Shown piece by piece: positions 43,954-52,599 of a DNA stretch of 64,000 nt. The notes under the pieces are model-generated. The model was not told the origin of the DNA and searched no databases. It was given only the letters and a program-made list of their open reading frames with translations. Numbering within the stretch: the stretch's first letter is position 1; each line of letters opens with the position of its first letter. Both the position numbers and the translations under genes were made by a program. Source of the stretch: Salinactinospora qingdaonensis (GTDB taxonomy: Bacteria > Actinomycetota > Actinomycetes > Streptosporangiales > Streptosporangiaceae); assembly GCF_039539445.1 (NCBI RefSeq), contig NZ_BAABDD010000002.1:328725-392724 (forward strand), read 5' to 3'.

Positions 43954-44922
43954 GTGGCTCGGAAATCACCACACGGCGGCGAACCCCCAGAGGGGCGGGC
44001 GTTCGCGATTCCAATGCGCACCCGGTTTCGTGGCGTCACCTCTCGCGAGGGGTTCCTGGTGCGCGGCGCCTCAGGCTGGGGAGAGTTCTCCCCCTTCCCC
44101 GAGTACGGTCCGCGCGAGTGCGCGCGCTGGTGGGCGGCCTGTTACGAGGCCGCCGAGATCGGATGGCCACCCCCCGTGCGCGATCGCGTGCCCGTCAACG
44201 TCACCGTTCCCGCTGTCGGCCCCGACGAGGCGGCACGTATCGCCGCCGAGGGGGAGTGTGGTACCGCCAAGGTCAAGGTGGCCGAGAAGGGCCAGGAGCC
44301 CACTGAGGACATCGCCCGCGTGGCTGCGGTACGCGCGGCCATGGGCTCCGGCGGGCGCGTGCGGATCGACGCCAACGGCGGATGGGACGTCGACACGGCC
44401 CTGCGGATGCTGCGCGCGCTGCGCCGCTTCGATGTGGAATACGTCGAACAGCCCTGTGCCAGCCTTGAGGAGTTGGCTCAGGTGCGCCGCCGCCAAGACG
44501 TTCCCGTGGCCGCCGACGAGTCCATCCGCCGCGCCAAAGACCCGATGGCGGTGCGCGCCGCCGAGGCGGCCGACATTGTGGTACTGAAAGTACAGCCGCT
44601 GGGCGGGGTACGTGCAGCCTTGGAGGTGGCCCATGCGTGCGGACTGCCCGTCGTGGTCTCCAGCGCCGTAGAGACCTCGGTGGGCTTGGCCGCCGGCGTG
44701 GCGCTGGCCGCGGCCCTGCCCGAGCTTCCCTACGCCTGCGGACTGGCGACCATGGGGTTGCTCACCGCTGACGTGTGCGCCGAGCCGCTGGTTGCGGTGG
44801 ATGGCGCGCTGGCCGTGCGCCGTCCCGCCGTCGATCCCGAGCATCTGGCCCGTGTCGAGATCGACGCGGCCGGCTGGCGAGAGCGGGCCTTAGCCGCCCA
44901 GCACGCCTGGGACCTGGGGTGA
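43954..44922 (+). CDS. menC: MenC, o-succinylbenzoate synthase
   Basis: 322 residues of the enolase superfamily. The N-terminal capping part is RAFAIPMRTRFRGVT then EFSPFPEYGPRECARWWAAC. Catalytic lysines are in GTAKVKVAEKG and VVLKVQPLGG, and metal ligands are in RIDANGGWD, EYVEQPC and ADESI. It dehydrates SHCHC to o-succinylbenzoate. I chose GTG 43954 (GGACGGAG upstream); ATG 44014 would cut the conserved first strand, and a longer upstream frame has no similarity. menD follows 250 bases downstream. Confidence 0.92.
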   Translation: MARKSPHGGEPPEGRAFAIPMRTRFRGVTSREGFLVRGASGWGEFSPFPEYGPRECARWWAACYEAAEIGWPPPVRDRVPVNVTVPAVGPDEAARIAAEGECGTAKVKVAEKGQEPTEDIARVAAVRAAMGSGGRVRIDANGGWDVDTALRMLRALRRFDVEYVEQPCASLEELAQVRRRQDVPVAADESIRRAKDPMAVRAAEAADIVVLKVQPLGGVRAALEVAHACGLPVVVSSAVETSVGLAAGVALAAALPELPYACGLATMGLLTADVCAEPLVAVDGALAVRRPAVDPEHLARVEIDAAGWRERALAAQHAWDLG

Positions 44923-45171
44923 GCTGGTGCCCGGTGAGGTCGCCGCGGCCACCTCACGGCGATCGTGACCCGTTTCGCGTCTGCGAACCGGACGAACCCC
45001 GGGATATCCGGCGTTGTAGCGAGAAGATGGCGTAACCTCACATGACTGCGCCGTCACTGGTGCGGCGGCGTGTCACGCCCCGCCGCGGGATCGGCCGCCC
45101 GTACCGGGACAATCGAAACAGTAGGGGCACGGACTCCCACGATCACGAGCGCACGAACGAAAGAAGTTGTT

Positions 45172-46848
45172 GTGAACCCTTCTGCCGCCCTGGCGCATGT
45201 CCTCGTTGACGAACTGGCTCGCTGCGGGCTGGACGAGGCCGTTATCGCGCCAGGGTCGCGCTCGACCCCACTCGCGCTCGCGTTGGTCGCCCACCCCCAC
45301 ATCCGGGTCCATGTGCGCATCGACGAACGATCGGCGGCGTTTTTGGCTCTGGGCCTGGCGCGTGGTGCCCGCCACCCGGTGGCCCTGGTATGCACCTCGG
45401 GCACGGCCGCAGCCAACTTCCACCCCGCTGTGGTCGAGGCCGACCACAGCTCCGTGCCGCTACTGGTGCTCACCGCCGACCGTCCACCGGAGCTGCGCGG
45501 CACCGGCGCGAACCAGGCCATTGACCAGATCGGCCTGTACGGTTCATCGGTGCGCCTATTCACCGAGGTGGGGACGCCCGATCCGCAGCCAGGTATGAAC
45601 GCCTACTGGCGTTCGCTGGCCTGTCGTGCCTGGAATGTGGCCCACGGGGGCGACCGTCCTGGCCCCGTCCACCTCAACCTCGCCTTCCGCGACCCGCTCG
45701 TGCCCGAGGGCAGCGACAGCGGCGCCTCCCCCGCCTGGCCTGAACCGCTGGAGGGGCGTCCCGAGGGCCGCGGCTGGATCGCCCCCGCCCGAGCCGCCGC
45801 CGAACCCGCGCCGTTCGTCCTACCCAACGTGGAGCGCGGGGTCATCGTCTGCGGCGACGGCGACTACGACCCGATCCCCTACCTGGCGTTGGCGATGGCC
45901 ACCGGCTGGCCGCTGCTGGCCGAACCCACCTCCAACGCCCGCCGCGCCGAGGCGATCTCCACCTACCGGCAATTGCTGGCCATCCCGGACTTCACCGCCG
46001 CCCACGTTCCCGATCTCGTGGTCAGCGTGGGCCGGCCGGGCCTGTCCCGGCAGATGCTGGCCTACCTACGGTCGGCTCGACGCCACGTCGTCGTGGGAGA
46101 CCCCTACTCGTTTGCCGACCCGGTGCGCACGGCCACCGACATCGTCCCCGCCGTCGCCGCCCATCCCGAGGCCACCCCCGACACCGCTTGGGCCCGTTCG
46201 TGGCACGAGGCTGAGGCCGTTGCCCGCACCGTCACCGACGGCCTCCTCGACGCCGAGGAGGGGCTGACCGAGTTGCGCCTGGCCCGTGACCTCACCGACC
46301 ATGTCCCCAACGGGTCCCTGCTCTTCGCCGGCTCCAGCATGCCCATCCGCGACATCGATGCCACGATGCCTGCGCGCTGCGGCGCCCGCATCCTCGGCAA
46401 TCGAGGGGTCAGCGGCATCGACGGCACGGTTTCCAGCGCGGTGGGCGCCGCGCTGGCCCACCAGCAGCGCGGCGGTGGCCCCGCCTATGCGCTCCTCGGT
46501 GACCTGGCCATGCTGCACGACCAAAACGGCGTACTCCTCGGCTCTGGCGAGCCACGCCCTGACCTGGCGATCGTGGTCGTCAACAACGACGGCGGCGGTA
46601 TCTTCTCCGGCCTGGAGCAGGCCGGGCACCCCGACTTCGAGCAACTCTTCGGTACCCCCCACGGGGTGTCCATGGAGCGCATCGCCGCTGTGACCGACAC
46701 CGCCTACACCCGCTTGGAGTGGGCCACGGATCTGCCCAAGGCGCTGTCGGGCGAAGGGCTGCGCATCATCGAGGTGCGTACCGACCGGGGGGAGTCGGCG
46801 GCGCTGCGCCAGCGCCTGCACGAGGACGTCGCTCAGGCGCTGCGCTGA
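45172..46848 (+). CDS. menD: MenD, SEPHCHC synthase (ThDP-dependent)
   Basis: 558 residues. The N-terminal pyrimidine-binding part has APGSRSTPLALAL and CTSGTAAANFHPAVVEA; the ThDP PP domain has GNRGVSGIDGTVSSA and GDLAMLHDQNGVLLG, with VVNNDGGGIF as the Mg/ThDP motif (GD...N-N). It joins isochorismate with 2-oxoglutarate. GTG 45172 has AAAGAAG-like site upstream; the 34 in-frame codons before are not conserved. The next gene is a DUF952-cupin fusion. Confidence 0.95.
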   Translation: MNPSAALAHVLVDELARCGLDEAVIAPGSRSTPLALALVAHPHIRVHVRIDERSAAFLALGLARGARHPVALVCTSGTAAANFHPAVVEADHSSVPLLVLTADRPPELRGTGANQAIDQIGLYGSSVRLFTEVGTPDPQPGMNAYWRSLACRAWNVAHGGDRPGPVHLNLAFRDPLVPEGSDSGASPAWPEPLEGRPEGRGWIAPARAAAEPAPFVLPNVERGVIVCGDGDYDPIPYLALAMATGWPLLAEPTSNARRAEAISTYRQLLAIPDFTAAHVPDLVVSVGRPGLSRQMLAYLRSARRHVVVGDPYSFADPVRTATDIVPAVAAHPEATPDTAWARSWHEAEAVARTVTDGLLDAEEGLTELRLARDLTDHVPNGSLLFAGSSMPIRDIDATMPARCGARILGNRGVSGIDGTVSSAVGAALAHQQRGGGPAYALLGDLAMLHDQNGVLLGSGEPRPDLAIVVVNNDGGGIFSGLEQAGHPDFEQLFGTPHGVSMERIAAVTDTAYTRLEWATDLPKALSGEGLRIIEVRTDRGESAALRQRLHEDVAQALR

Positions 46849-47016
46849 GTCGGCCCGAGCCCTACCTGCGGGGCGCCCCTCGCCACGGGGGCGAGTGGCG
46901 CGCCTCGCGCGTTGTTGGAGACGATGGGGCGGTTGGCCTGTGGCGGTGGCCGCGCCGCCCCTACGCCCCAAAGGCCCGTCCGCGCGCTGTTGGGAAAATG
47001 GAGTACGCAGATACCT

Positions 47017-47805
47017 ATGACACCTGTGCTGCATCTGACGTCGGTTTCCACCTGGCTGGCCGGTGGTGATATCGAGCCCGACTCGCTGCGCACCGAGGGC
47101 TTCGTTCACACCTGTCCCGACGAGTCCACGATGCTGGCCGTGGCCAACGCCTTCTACCGCACCCACAGTGAGTCCCAGATCGTCCTCGTCGTCGACACCG
47201 AGCGCCTTGAGTCGCCGGTGCGGTGGGAAGACCCGGTTCCCGCGCCACCGCCCGGCGTCGCCGACGGGGTGCGCTTCCCCCACATCTACGGTCCCCTCAC
47301 CCGAGAGGCCGTCGTGGGGATTCGCTACGCTCGGCGCGACCCCGAGGGCGCGTTCGTCGCCTTCGAGCAGCGGGGCGCCACCGCTGAAGCCCTTGACCTG
47401 CTGCCCCACCCGGAGGGGGGCTGGTACCGCCAAACCTGGCGTTCGTCCGTGACCGTGCTGCCTGAGGGCTATCCCGGCCCGCGCCCCACAGCCACCGGTA
47501 TCCACTTCCTGCTGACGCCGGGTGAGGAGTCGTGCTGGCACCGGGTGCGCTCTGAAGAGATGTGGGTCTTCAACCGTGGTGGGCCACTGCTGCTGCGGTT
47601 GGGGGGCGGCGGAGCCCACCCCGAGCCGGCCGAGAGTTTCACGTTGGGGCCCGACGTGACGGCCGGCCACCACCCTCAGGTGCTCGTGCCCGCCGGAACC
47701 TGGCAAAGCGCTGTCCCCATGGCGGGGGAGACCTTGGTGAGCTGCTTCGTCTCGCCGGGGTTTGACTTCGCCGACTTCGAGGCCGCGCCGGGGGACTCCG
47801 GCTGA
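47017..47805 (+). CDS. DUF952 - DUF985 (cupin) fusion protein
   Basis: 262 residues in two units. Residues 1-115 are DUF952-like: VLHLTSVSTWLAGGDI, then DSLRTEGFVHTCPDESTMLA, VVDTERLESPVRWEDP and FPHIYGPLTREAVVG. Residues about 125-260 are a DUF985 cupin: LLPHPEGGWYRQTW, HFLLTPGEESCWHRVRSEEM, LVPAGTWQSAVP. The cupin histidines could bind a metal. The two domains are usually separate proteins; a fused form is unusual. Roles are unknown; small-molecule or metal-related work is a guess. ATG 47017 chosen because it starts the DUF952 strand; the ribosome binding site GGAG is distant. Confidence 0.82.
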   Translation: MTPVLHLTSVSTWLAGGDIEPDSLRTEGFVHTCPDESTMLAVANAFYRTHSESQIVLVVDTERLESPVRWEDPVPAPPPGVADGVRFPHIYGPLTREAVVGIRYARRDPEGAFVAFEQRGATAEALDLLPHPEGGWYRQTWRSSVTVLPEGYPGPRPTATGIHFLLTPGEESCWHRVRSEEMWVFNRGGPLLLRLGGGGAHPEPAESFTLGPDVTAGHHPQVLVPAGTWQSAVPMAGETLVSCFVSPGFDFADFEAAPGDSG

Positions 47806-48003
47806 CTCCGGTCGGCTCCCTGCACCCAGGCGAGCAGCGAGCCGGCCGATCCGGCCCGCACGGTGTGCTCGCGCCGAGGCGCAGCGGGCTTGGGCGCGGC
47901 GGTCACCCTCGTGCCCAAGGACAGCAGCGCGTTCCTCGTCCCCGCCGGCCCCGCCGGCGGGCCACAGGTTCCCCCGGAAACGCTCCTGGCCCACTCCGCC
48001 GAT

Positions 48004-48043
48004 GCCACCTCGCACCTTAGCGCCCGCCGGGGTGCGAGGTGGC
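48004..48043. terminator. bidirectional terminator
   Basis: GCCACCTCGCACC (48004-48016) pairs with GGTGCGAGGTGGC (48031-48043), with a 14-base loop, in the convergent gap of 255 bases. Nothing else is seen in that gap. Confidence 0.75.
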
Positions 48044-48060
48044 GCTACCGCGGCGCCGGG

Positions 48061-49614
48061 TCAGGGCAGTTGCGTGAAGACCGCGATCACCGTGTAGAGC
48101 AGGAGGGCGAACAGCGCTGCGGGGATCAGGAAGGTGATCCAGCGTAGCCACGGGCGGGTGCCCCTGGTCAGCGGTACCGAGGGCCAGCGCCACCCGCTGA
48201 GGACGACAGCCGCGGCCAACAGTCCGGCCCCCAGCGCACCGATCACCAGGGGCGTGGAGCCCCAGTTGCCGATGCGTAGCACGATCAGCCACAGGGTGGT
48301 GCTGGCGAGCAGGTAACCGAGCAGTCCCAGCCGGTCGGTGGCCAGCACCGAAAGCCGGGCGCGGCCCCGCAGCGCGAAGGCGATGCTCAGCAGCGGAAAG
48401 AGCAGTGCCCCACCCGCGGTCCCCAGCGCCGCCGAGATCGGGCTGCCCGAGCTCAGCTCGGGAAATATCTCCACCTCGGTCTCGATCAGCCGGGTTCCCA
48501 GGGCCTCCACCGGCACGGCCGCGCTGTTGGCCATGACCACCACACCGCGGTCACCGCTGCGGCCGAAGAACGTTCTGGTCCCGCTCGAGGCCCCGTTGTG
48601 CCAGGTCATCGTGTTGCCTTCGGCGGTGGTCGATGCGGCCCACCCCAGCCCTGTCTCGGTGGACTCCCCGGCCGGTTCTCTGGGCTCACGGGCCAGCGCG
48701 GCCGCCGCAGCGATGGGGGAGTCCTCCTCGGTGCTGGCGCGCAGGAACGCGGCGAGGTCGCCGGCCGTGCTCCACGAGCCCGCGCCGACCGGCAGGTAGT
48801 CGGGGGCTCGCCATGCTGCGGTGGGCACGTTGGGTTCGGCGTGGGGCAGCGCGGCCCCCGGCGGCAGGCCGGCCTCGTCGGTGGCGCGCAACGTCGTGTG
48901 CTCCATGCCCACCGGTTCCAGTACCCGTTGGCGCACCGCCGTGGCGTAGTCGGTGCCTAGCACCTGCTCTAGTGACTGGCCCAGCACCGCGTAGCCCAGG
49001 TTGGAGTAGGCATAGGACGCGCCCGGGGCGTCCAGCAGCGGCATCGCGGCCATGTCCTCGATGGGGGAGTCGAAAGCTGCATAGGCTTGCCCACCGAGGA
49101 CCTCGTTGGTCGCCGTCTGCGCCAGGACGTAGGGATCGGCGAAGGCCAGGCGCGGGATACCCGAGTGGTGGGTGGCGATCTGCTCCAGGGTGATGTCGGC
49201 GGCCCGCTCGTCGCTGAACTCGGTCTCGGGCCAGATTTCGCCGAGCGTGGTCTCCAGCTCCACCTCGCCCGACTCCACCATCTCGGCCAGCAGTGTGGCT
49301 GTGACGGTTTTCATGATGGAGCCCGTCTCGAAGGGGGTGGCCACCTCGACGGGGGTCGAGCCGTCGGTGGTGCCCAGCGCCGCCTGGCGTGTGGTCTCGC
49401 CCTCGATCACGGCCACCGATACGCCTACGGCCGTGTCGTCGGGGAGTAATTCGCTCACCTGGGCGGCGAGTTCCTCGTCGCCGGCGGTGTGCTCGGCCGC
49501 CGGTTCGGTTGTGGGCAGCAGTAACAGCGCCACCACGGTGGCGGCCAGGGCCGCTGCGCCCGCGGCGATCCACACGGTGCCGGGTGGGCGGACGAGGAGG
49601 GGACTCTCGGACAC
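48061..49614 (-). CDS. beta-lactamase-family serine hydrolase with membrane C-terminus
   Basis: 517 residues. An N-terminal hydrophobic segment (residues about 12-33) precedes the class C-like domain: SxxK in GSIMKTVTATLL, YxN in SYAYSNLGYAVLG, and HxG in MTWHNGASSGTRTFF. The C-terminal 130 residues hold three to four transmembrane helices (FPLLSIAFALRG, LLGYLLASTTLWLIVLRI, PLVIGALGAGLLAAAVVLSG, WITFLIPAALFALLLYTVIA). Esterase, DD-peptidase or other hydrolysis outside the membrane is possible. GTG 49614 has CAGGAG upstream. It starts 13 bases after the regulator upstream ends, so they form an operon. Confidence 0.88.
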   Translation of the reverse strand: MSESPLLVRPPGTVWIAAGAAALAATVVALLLLPTTEPAAEHTAGDEELAAQVSELLPDDTAVGVSVAVIEGETTRQAALGTTDGSTPVEVATPFETGSIMKTVTATLLAEMVESGEVELETTLGEIWPETEFSDERAADITLEQIATHHSGIPRLAFADPYVLAQTATNEVLGGQAYAAFDSPIEDMAAMPLLDAPGASYAYSNLGYAVLGQSLEQVLGTDYATAVRQRVLEPVGMEHTTLRATDEAGLPPGAALPHAEPNVPTAAWRAPDYLPVGAGSWSTAGDLAAFLRASTEEDSPIAAAAALAREPREPAGESTETGLGWAASTTAEGNTMTWHNGASSGTRTFFGRSGDRGVVVMANSAAVPVEALGTRLIETEVEIFPELSSGSPISAALGTAGGALLFPLLSIAFALRGRARLSVLATDRLGLLGYLLASTTLWLIVLRIGNWGSTPLVIGALGAGLLAAAVVLSGWRWPSVPLTRGTRPWLRWITFLIPAALFALLLYTVIAVFTQLP

Positions 49615-49627
49615 GGTTACTCCTGGG

Positions 49628-50155
49628 TCAGTGTCGAGCGGCGAACAGGATGGTGAGAAGGGGGACGACGCGCGAAGGCGGAACGCGGTAGCGGCCCCGC
49701 CCCGACATTTGCAGCCATCCGGCGGCCACGAGCCGGCGCAAGTGGTGGTAAAGCTGTCCGGTCGTGCCAAGTGCGGGGTCGTCTCTGAGTTCTGCCGATC
49801 CCCGCGTCCCGGTCAGGACGCGTTGTAGCAGCAGCAGGCGGACGGGGTGGCCCAGCGCGTCTATCGTGTCGGACAGTTCCGACCAGTCCCAGTCGACGAT
49901 GTCGCTGGCGTGCGCCCCTTGTTGCCATTCGTACTTCTCCTCCTCGCTGAGGTTGACGAATCCGGTGAACAGCACTCCGCCTTGGTCGGCCTCGGCCAGG
50001 CGCTTGAGTTCGTTGAGAGCCCAGAACCTGTCCTCGGTCGGTTCGGGAGCCGTCGGCGTGTCGCCGGGGGGCTGGGCCGGGGCTTCCAGGTGAGCGACGC
50101 GCTCCTCCAGTTCGCGGAGGCGCCGCACCAGGTCATCGACTGAGGATTCCACCAT
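49628..50155 (-). CDS. ArsR-like winged-helix regulator
   Basis: 175 residues. The N-terminus is a short heptad-like segment (VDDLVRRLRELEERVAHLEA), and the C-terminal half is a winged helix of ArsR/PadR-like type (DTIDALGHPVRLLLLQRVLT, TTGQLYHHLRRLVAAGWL). It precedes the serine hydrolase by 13 bases. ATG 50155 has no ribosome binding site but TATTAT ends four bases upstream, so a leaderless transcript is likely. It probably regulates the hydrolase (inference from the operon). Confidence 0.82.
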   Translation of the reverse strand: MVESSVDDLVRRLRELEERVAHLEAPAQPPGDTPTAPEPTEDRFWALNELKRLAEADQGGVLFTGFVNLSEEEKYEWQQGAHASDIVDWDWSELSDTIDALGHPVRLLLLQRVLTGTRGSAELRDDPALGTTGQLYHHLRRLVAAGWLQMSGRGRYRVPPSRVVPLLTILFAARH

Positions 50156-50175
50156 AGCGATAATACTACGCTAAT

Positions 50176-50241
50176 ACGTATATACGTAAAAACAGCATAG
50201 CAAAGCCTTGACTTTATATATCGCTTTACGATATATATCGA
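50176..50241. promoter_or_regulatory. back-to-back promoters and palindromic operators
   Basis: The 88-base gap between the divergent ArsR-like and PadR genes is AT-rich. It has the palindrome TACGTATATACGTA (50176-50189), and TTGACT (50208-50213) with TATATA (50232-50237). ATATATCG-ctttA-CGATATAT forms an inverted repeat across the PadR promoter, with a second palindrome CGATATATATCG (50230-50241). PadR-family operators are typically such ATAT-rich palindromes. Confidence 0.6.
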
Positions 50242-50243
50242 AT

Positions 50244-50582
50244 ATGGCATTACGGGAGCAGAGCTACCTGATCCTGTTGGCCCTCACCGACGGGCCACTG
50301 CACGGCTACGCAATCGTGACGGCGGTGCGCTGCATCTCCGACGACCGGGTCCGCCTCGCCGCCGGAACCCTCTACGGTGCCCTGGACCGGCTGGGCCATG
50401 ACGGGCTGGTCACTGTCTCCGGTGAGGAGGTCATCAACGGTCGCCACCGCCGCTATTACCAGCTCACCGAGGCCGGCCACGGGGTGCTGGCCGAGGAGAC
50501 CGAACGGCTGGAGCGCCTGGCCCAGACCGCGCGCGCCCGGCTGCGCGCGCCACGGCCACAGCCGGGGATGGGGGCGGCGTGA
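50244..50582 (+). CDS. PadR-family regulator
   Basis: 112 residues. The winged helix is MALREQSYLILLALTDGPLH with GYAIVTAVRCISDDRVRLAAG, then TLYGALDRLGHDGLV, GRHRRYYQLTEAG. The C-terminal helix is the usual PadR dimerisation segment. ATG 50244 lies directly at the predicted transcription start, so it is leaderless. It overlaps the next gene by four bases. It probably represses its own operon. Confidence 0.92.
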   Translation: MALREQSYLILLALTDGPLHGYAIVTAVRCISDDRVRLAAGTLYGALDRLGHDGLVTVSGEEVINGRHRRYYQLTEAGHGVLAEETERLERLAQTARARLRAPRPQPGMGAA

Positions 50583-51205
50583 GCATGGATCACTACGAAC
50601 GGCAGCTCCGGCGGGCGCTGCGCGGCTATCCGCCGCACGACCGCCAACGCCACGGTGAGGAGATCATCGCCACCGCACTCGACCTGCGCGACCCCGCGGC
50701 CGAGGAGCCCAGCCGCGGCGAGTGGTGGGCGCTGCTCTTTGCCGGCCTGCGCGCCCGGCTACGCGAGCGGCCCTCGCTGCTGTGGTGGCTGGCCTACCGC
50801 TCCTTCGGGGCCCGCCTCCCGTTCCGGTATCGGATGTGGGCCCGCGACGAGGCGCTGGGACGGTGGTTCCCACTGCGCCAAGGGCTCGCCGTCATCGGTT
50901 GCAGCATGCTGCTGCTCTCCCCGCTGGCGGTGCTGGTGCTCTACAGCCCCGTTGGCTCCCAGGTACTCCAAAGCGGCGACCCCCTGCCGCACGCGCTGGC
51001 GGAGCTCGGTCAGTATCAGGTCCCCATCGAGCTGACCAACGTGCTGGAAGCGCTGGGGTTCGTGGCCGTGTTCTTCTCGGTGCAGTTGGCCGGCGCCGGC
51101 CGACGCCGCCGCGAGACGCTGCGCAAGCACGAGTTCCACCCCGACGGCACCCCCTTCGCCTGGGGCGGTGGGGCAGCGGGGCCCACGCAGCCGACGCCAC
51201 GGTGA
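50579..51205 (+). CDS. membrane protein encoded with PadR
   Basis: 208 residues. The N-terminal 75 residues are soluble and helical (QLRRALRGYPPHDRQRHGEE), and two helices follow at about 105-125 (LAVIGCSMLLLSPLAVLVLY) and about 155-175. GTG 50579 overlaps the PadR stop (GTGA). An ATG two codons later is an alternative. Downstream partners of PadR often encode such membrane proteins with an unknown signal role. Confidence 0.75.
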   Translation: MSMDHYERQLRRALRGYPPHDRQRHGEEIIATALDLRDPAAEEPSRGEWWALLFAGLRARLRERPSLLWWLAYRSFGARLPFRYRMWARDEALGRWFPLRQGLAVIGCSMLLLSPLAVLVLYSPVGSQVLQSGDPLPHALAELGQYQVPIELTNVLEALGFVAVFFSVQLAGAGRRRRETLRKHEFHPDGTPFAWGGGAAGPTQPTPR

Positions 51206-51259
51206 GATCCCCGCCGTTGCTCTGCCCCGTCCCCGCAGGGCAGCGGCTTGCCGCCGCGC

Positions 51260-52528
51260 CTACCCCCGATCGGTCAACGCTTCGCGCATCACCCGGAACT
51301 TGGTCTCGGCCTCGGCCAACTCGGTCGCGGGCTCGGAACCGGCGACGATGCCGCAGCCGGCGAACAACCGCGCCCGCGCTCCCATGATCTCGGCGCTGCG
51401 GATGGCGATGCCCCATTCGCCGTTGCCGCGGGCGTCGATCCAGCCCACCGGCCCGGCGTAGCGGCCTCGGTCCATCCCTTCCAGTTCGGCGATCAACTCC
51501 ATGGCCGCCGTTGTGGGGGTGCCCCCCACCGCCGCGGTGGGATGCAGGGCCGCCACCACCTCCAGCGTGGCCACGCCGGAGCCTACGGTGGCGCGTACCG
51601 GCGAGGCGAGGTGCTGTACGTTGGCCAGCCGCAGCAGTTCGGGATGCTCGGCGGTGTCGATAGCCGAGCACAGCGGGCTCAACGTCGCGCGCAGCGACTC
51701 GATGGCATAGCGGTGTTCCTCGCTCTCCTTGGCCGAGGAGAACAGCTCTTCGGCCAGCCGAGCGTCCTCGCTCTCGGTGCGGCCCCGGGGGCGCGTACCG
51801 GCGAGCACCAGCGCGGTGACATGCTCGCCCTCTCGGCGCACCAGCAGCTCCGGGGTGGCGCCCACCATGCCCGCCACCGAGAACGTGTAACAGTCGGGGT
51901 AGTCGCGTGTCAGCCGCGCCAGCAGCCTACGTACGTCGATCGGTTCGCGCGCTTGGGCGAGGGCGTCGCGGGCCAGCACGACCTTATCGAGCTCGCCGTC
52001 TTTGATGCGCGCTACGGCTCGGGCCACGGCCGTTTGCCATTCATCGGAGCTCAACGTGCCCGCCGACCACCTAAGCTCCTCCACCGGCCGCCAGGGAGTG
52101 ACCCGCGCCAGGAGCTCTTGAGGGTGAGAGCCGGGACGGTCGCAGATCGTGGTCAGCCAGGTGCGCCCCTGGCGACGGCCCACCACCACACGCGGCACGA
52201 CCAGAACCGATCCACTGGAGCGCGGGTCGAACGTGAACGACCCAAAAGCCACGGGGCCCGTCCCGGGCAGCTCCACGGCGTCGTCGACCTCGGCGGAGCC
52301 GAACAAGCGCCCCAGCCGGTGAGCCGCCGAGTCGAAGCGCACCGCACCCCGCACGGCGTCCTCGGGCGCAAGCTCGACGCGGGCGGCCTCGCCCCAGGCC
52401 ACGATCCCCTCGCCGTGGCGTAGCCACCCCAGCGGCGCTGTCTCGGGCACGTGGTCGAGCAGGTCACGCTCGTCGGCCAACGCGACAGTACGGACACTGA
52501 GGTTGGCTGACATTTCGGCGACACTCAC
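51260..52528 (-). CDS. menF: MenF, isochorismate synthase
   Basis: 422 residues of the chorismate-using family (with EntC and TrpE). The conserved C-terminal region has SDEWQTAVARAVARIKDGEL then DKVVLARDA, TPELLVRREGEHVTALVLAG, LASPVRATVGSGVATLEVVA, HPTAAVGGTPTTAAMELIAE and ETKFRVMREAL. It turns chorismate to isochorismate, the first menaquinone step. GTG 52528 has no ribosome binding site and TAGACT lies upstream, so it is probably leaderless. Much longer upstream reading is out of frame with the gene's content. It is 72 bases downstream of the radical SAM gene, same strand. Confidence 0.93.
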   Translation of the reverse strand: MSVAEMSANLSVRTVALADERDLLDHVPETAPLGWLRHGEGIVAWGEAARVELAPEDAVRGAVRFDSAAHRLGRLFGSAEVDDAVELPGTGPVAFGSFTFDPRSSGSVLVVPRVVVGRRQGRTWLTTICDRPGSHPQELLARVTPWRPVEELRWSAGTLSSDEWQTAVARAVARIKDGELDKVVLARDALAQAREPIDVRRLLARLTRDYPDCYTFSVAGMVGATPELLVRREGEHVTALVLAGTRPRGRTESEDARLAEELFSSAKESEEHRYAIESLRATLSPLCSAIDTAEHPELLRLANVQHLASPVRATVGSGVATLEVVAALHPTAAVGGTPTTAAMELIAELEGMDRGRYAGPVGWIDARGNGEWGIAIRSAEIMGARARLFAGCGIVAGSEPATELAEAETKFRVMREALTDRG

Positions 52529-52599
52529 AAAGGGAGAGTCTACGGCGCTGACGTGGCCGTTTCTCCGTGTCTTCGGCCTCCCGCCCGCCGGGGCGCCTC

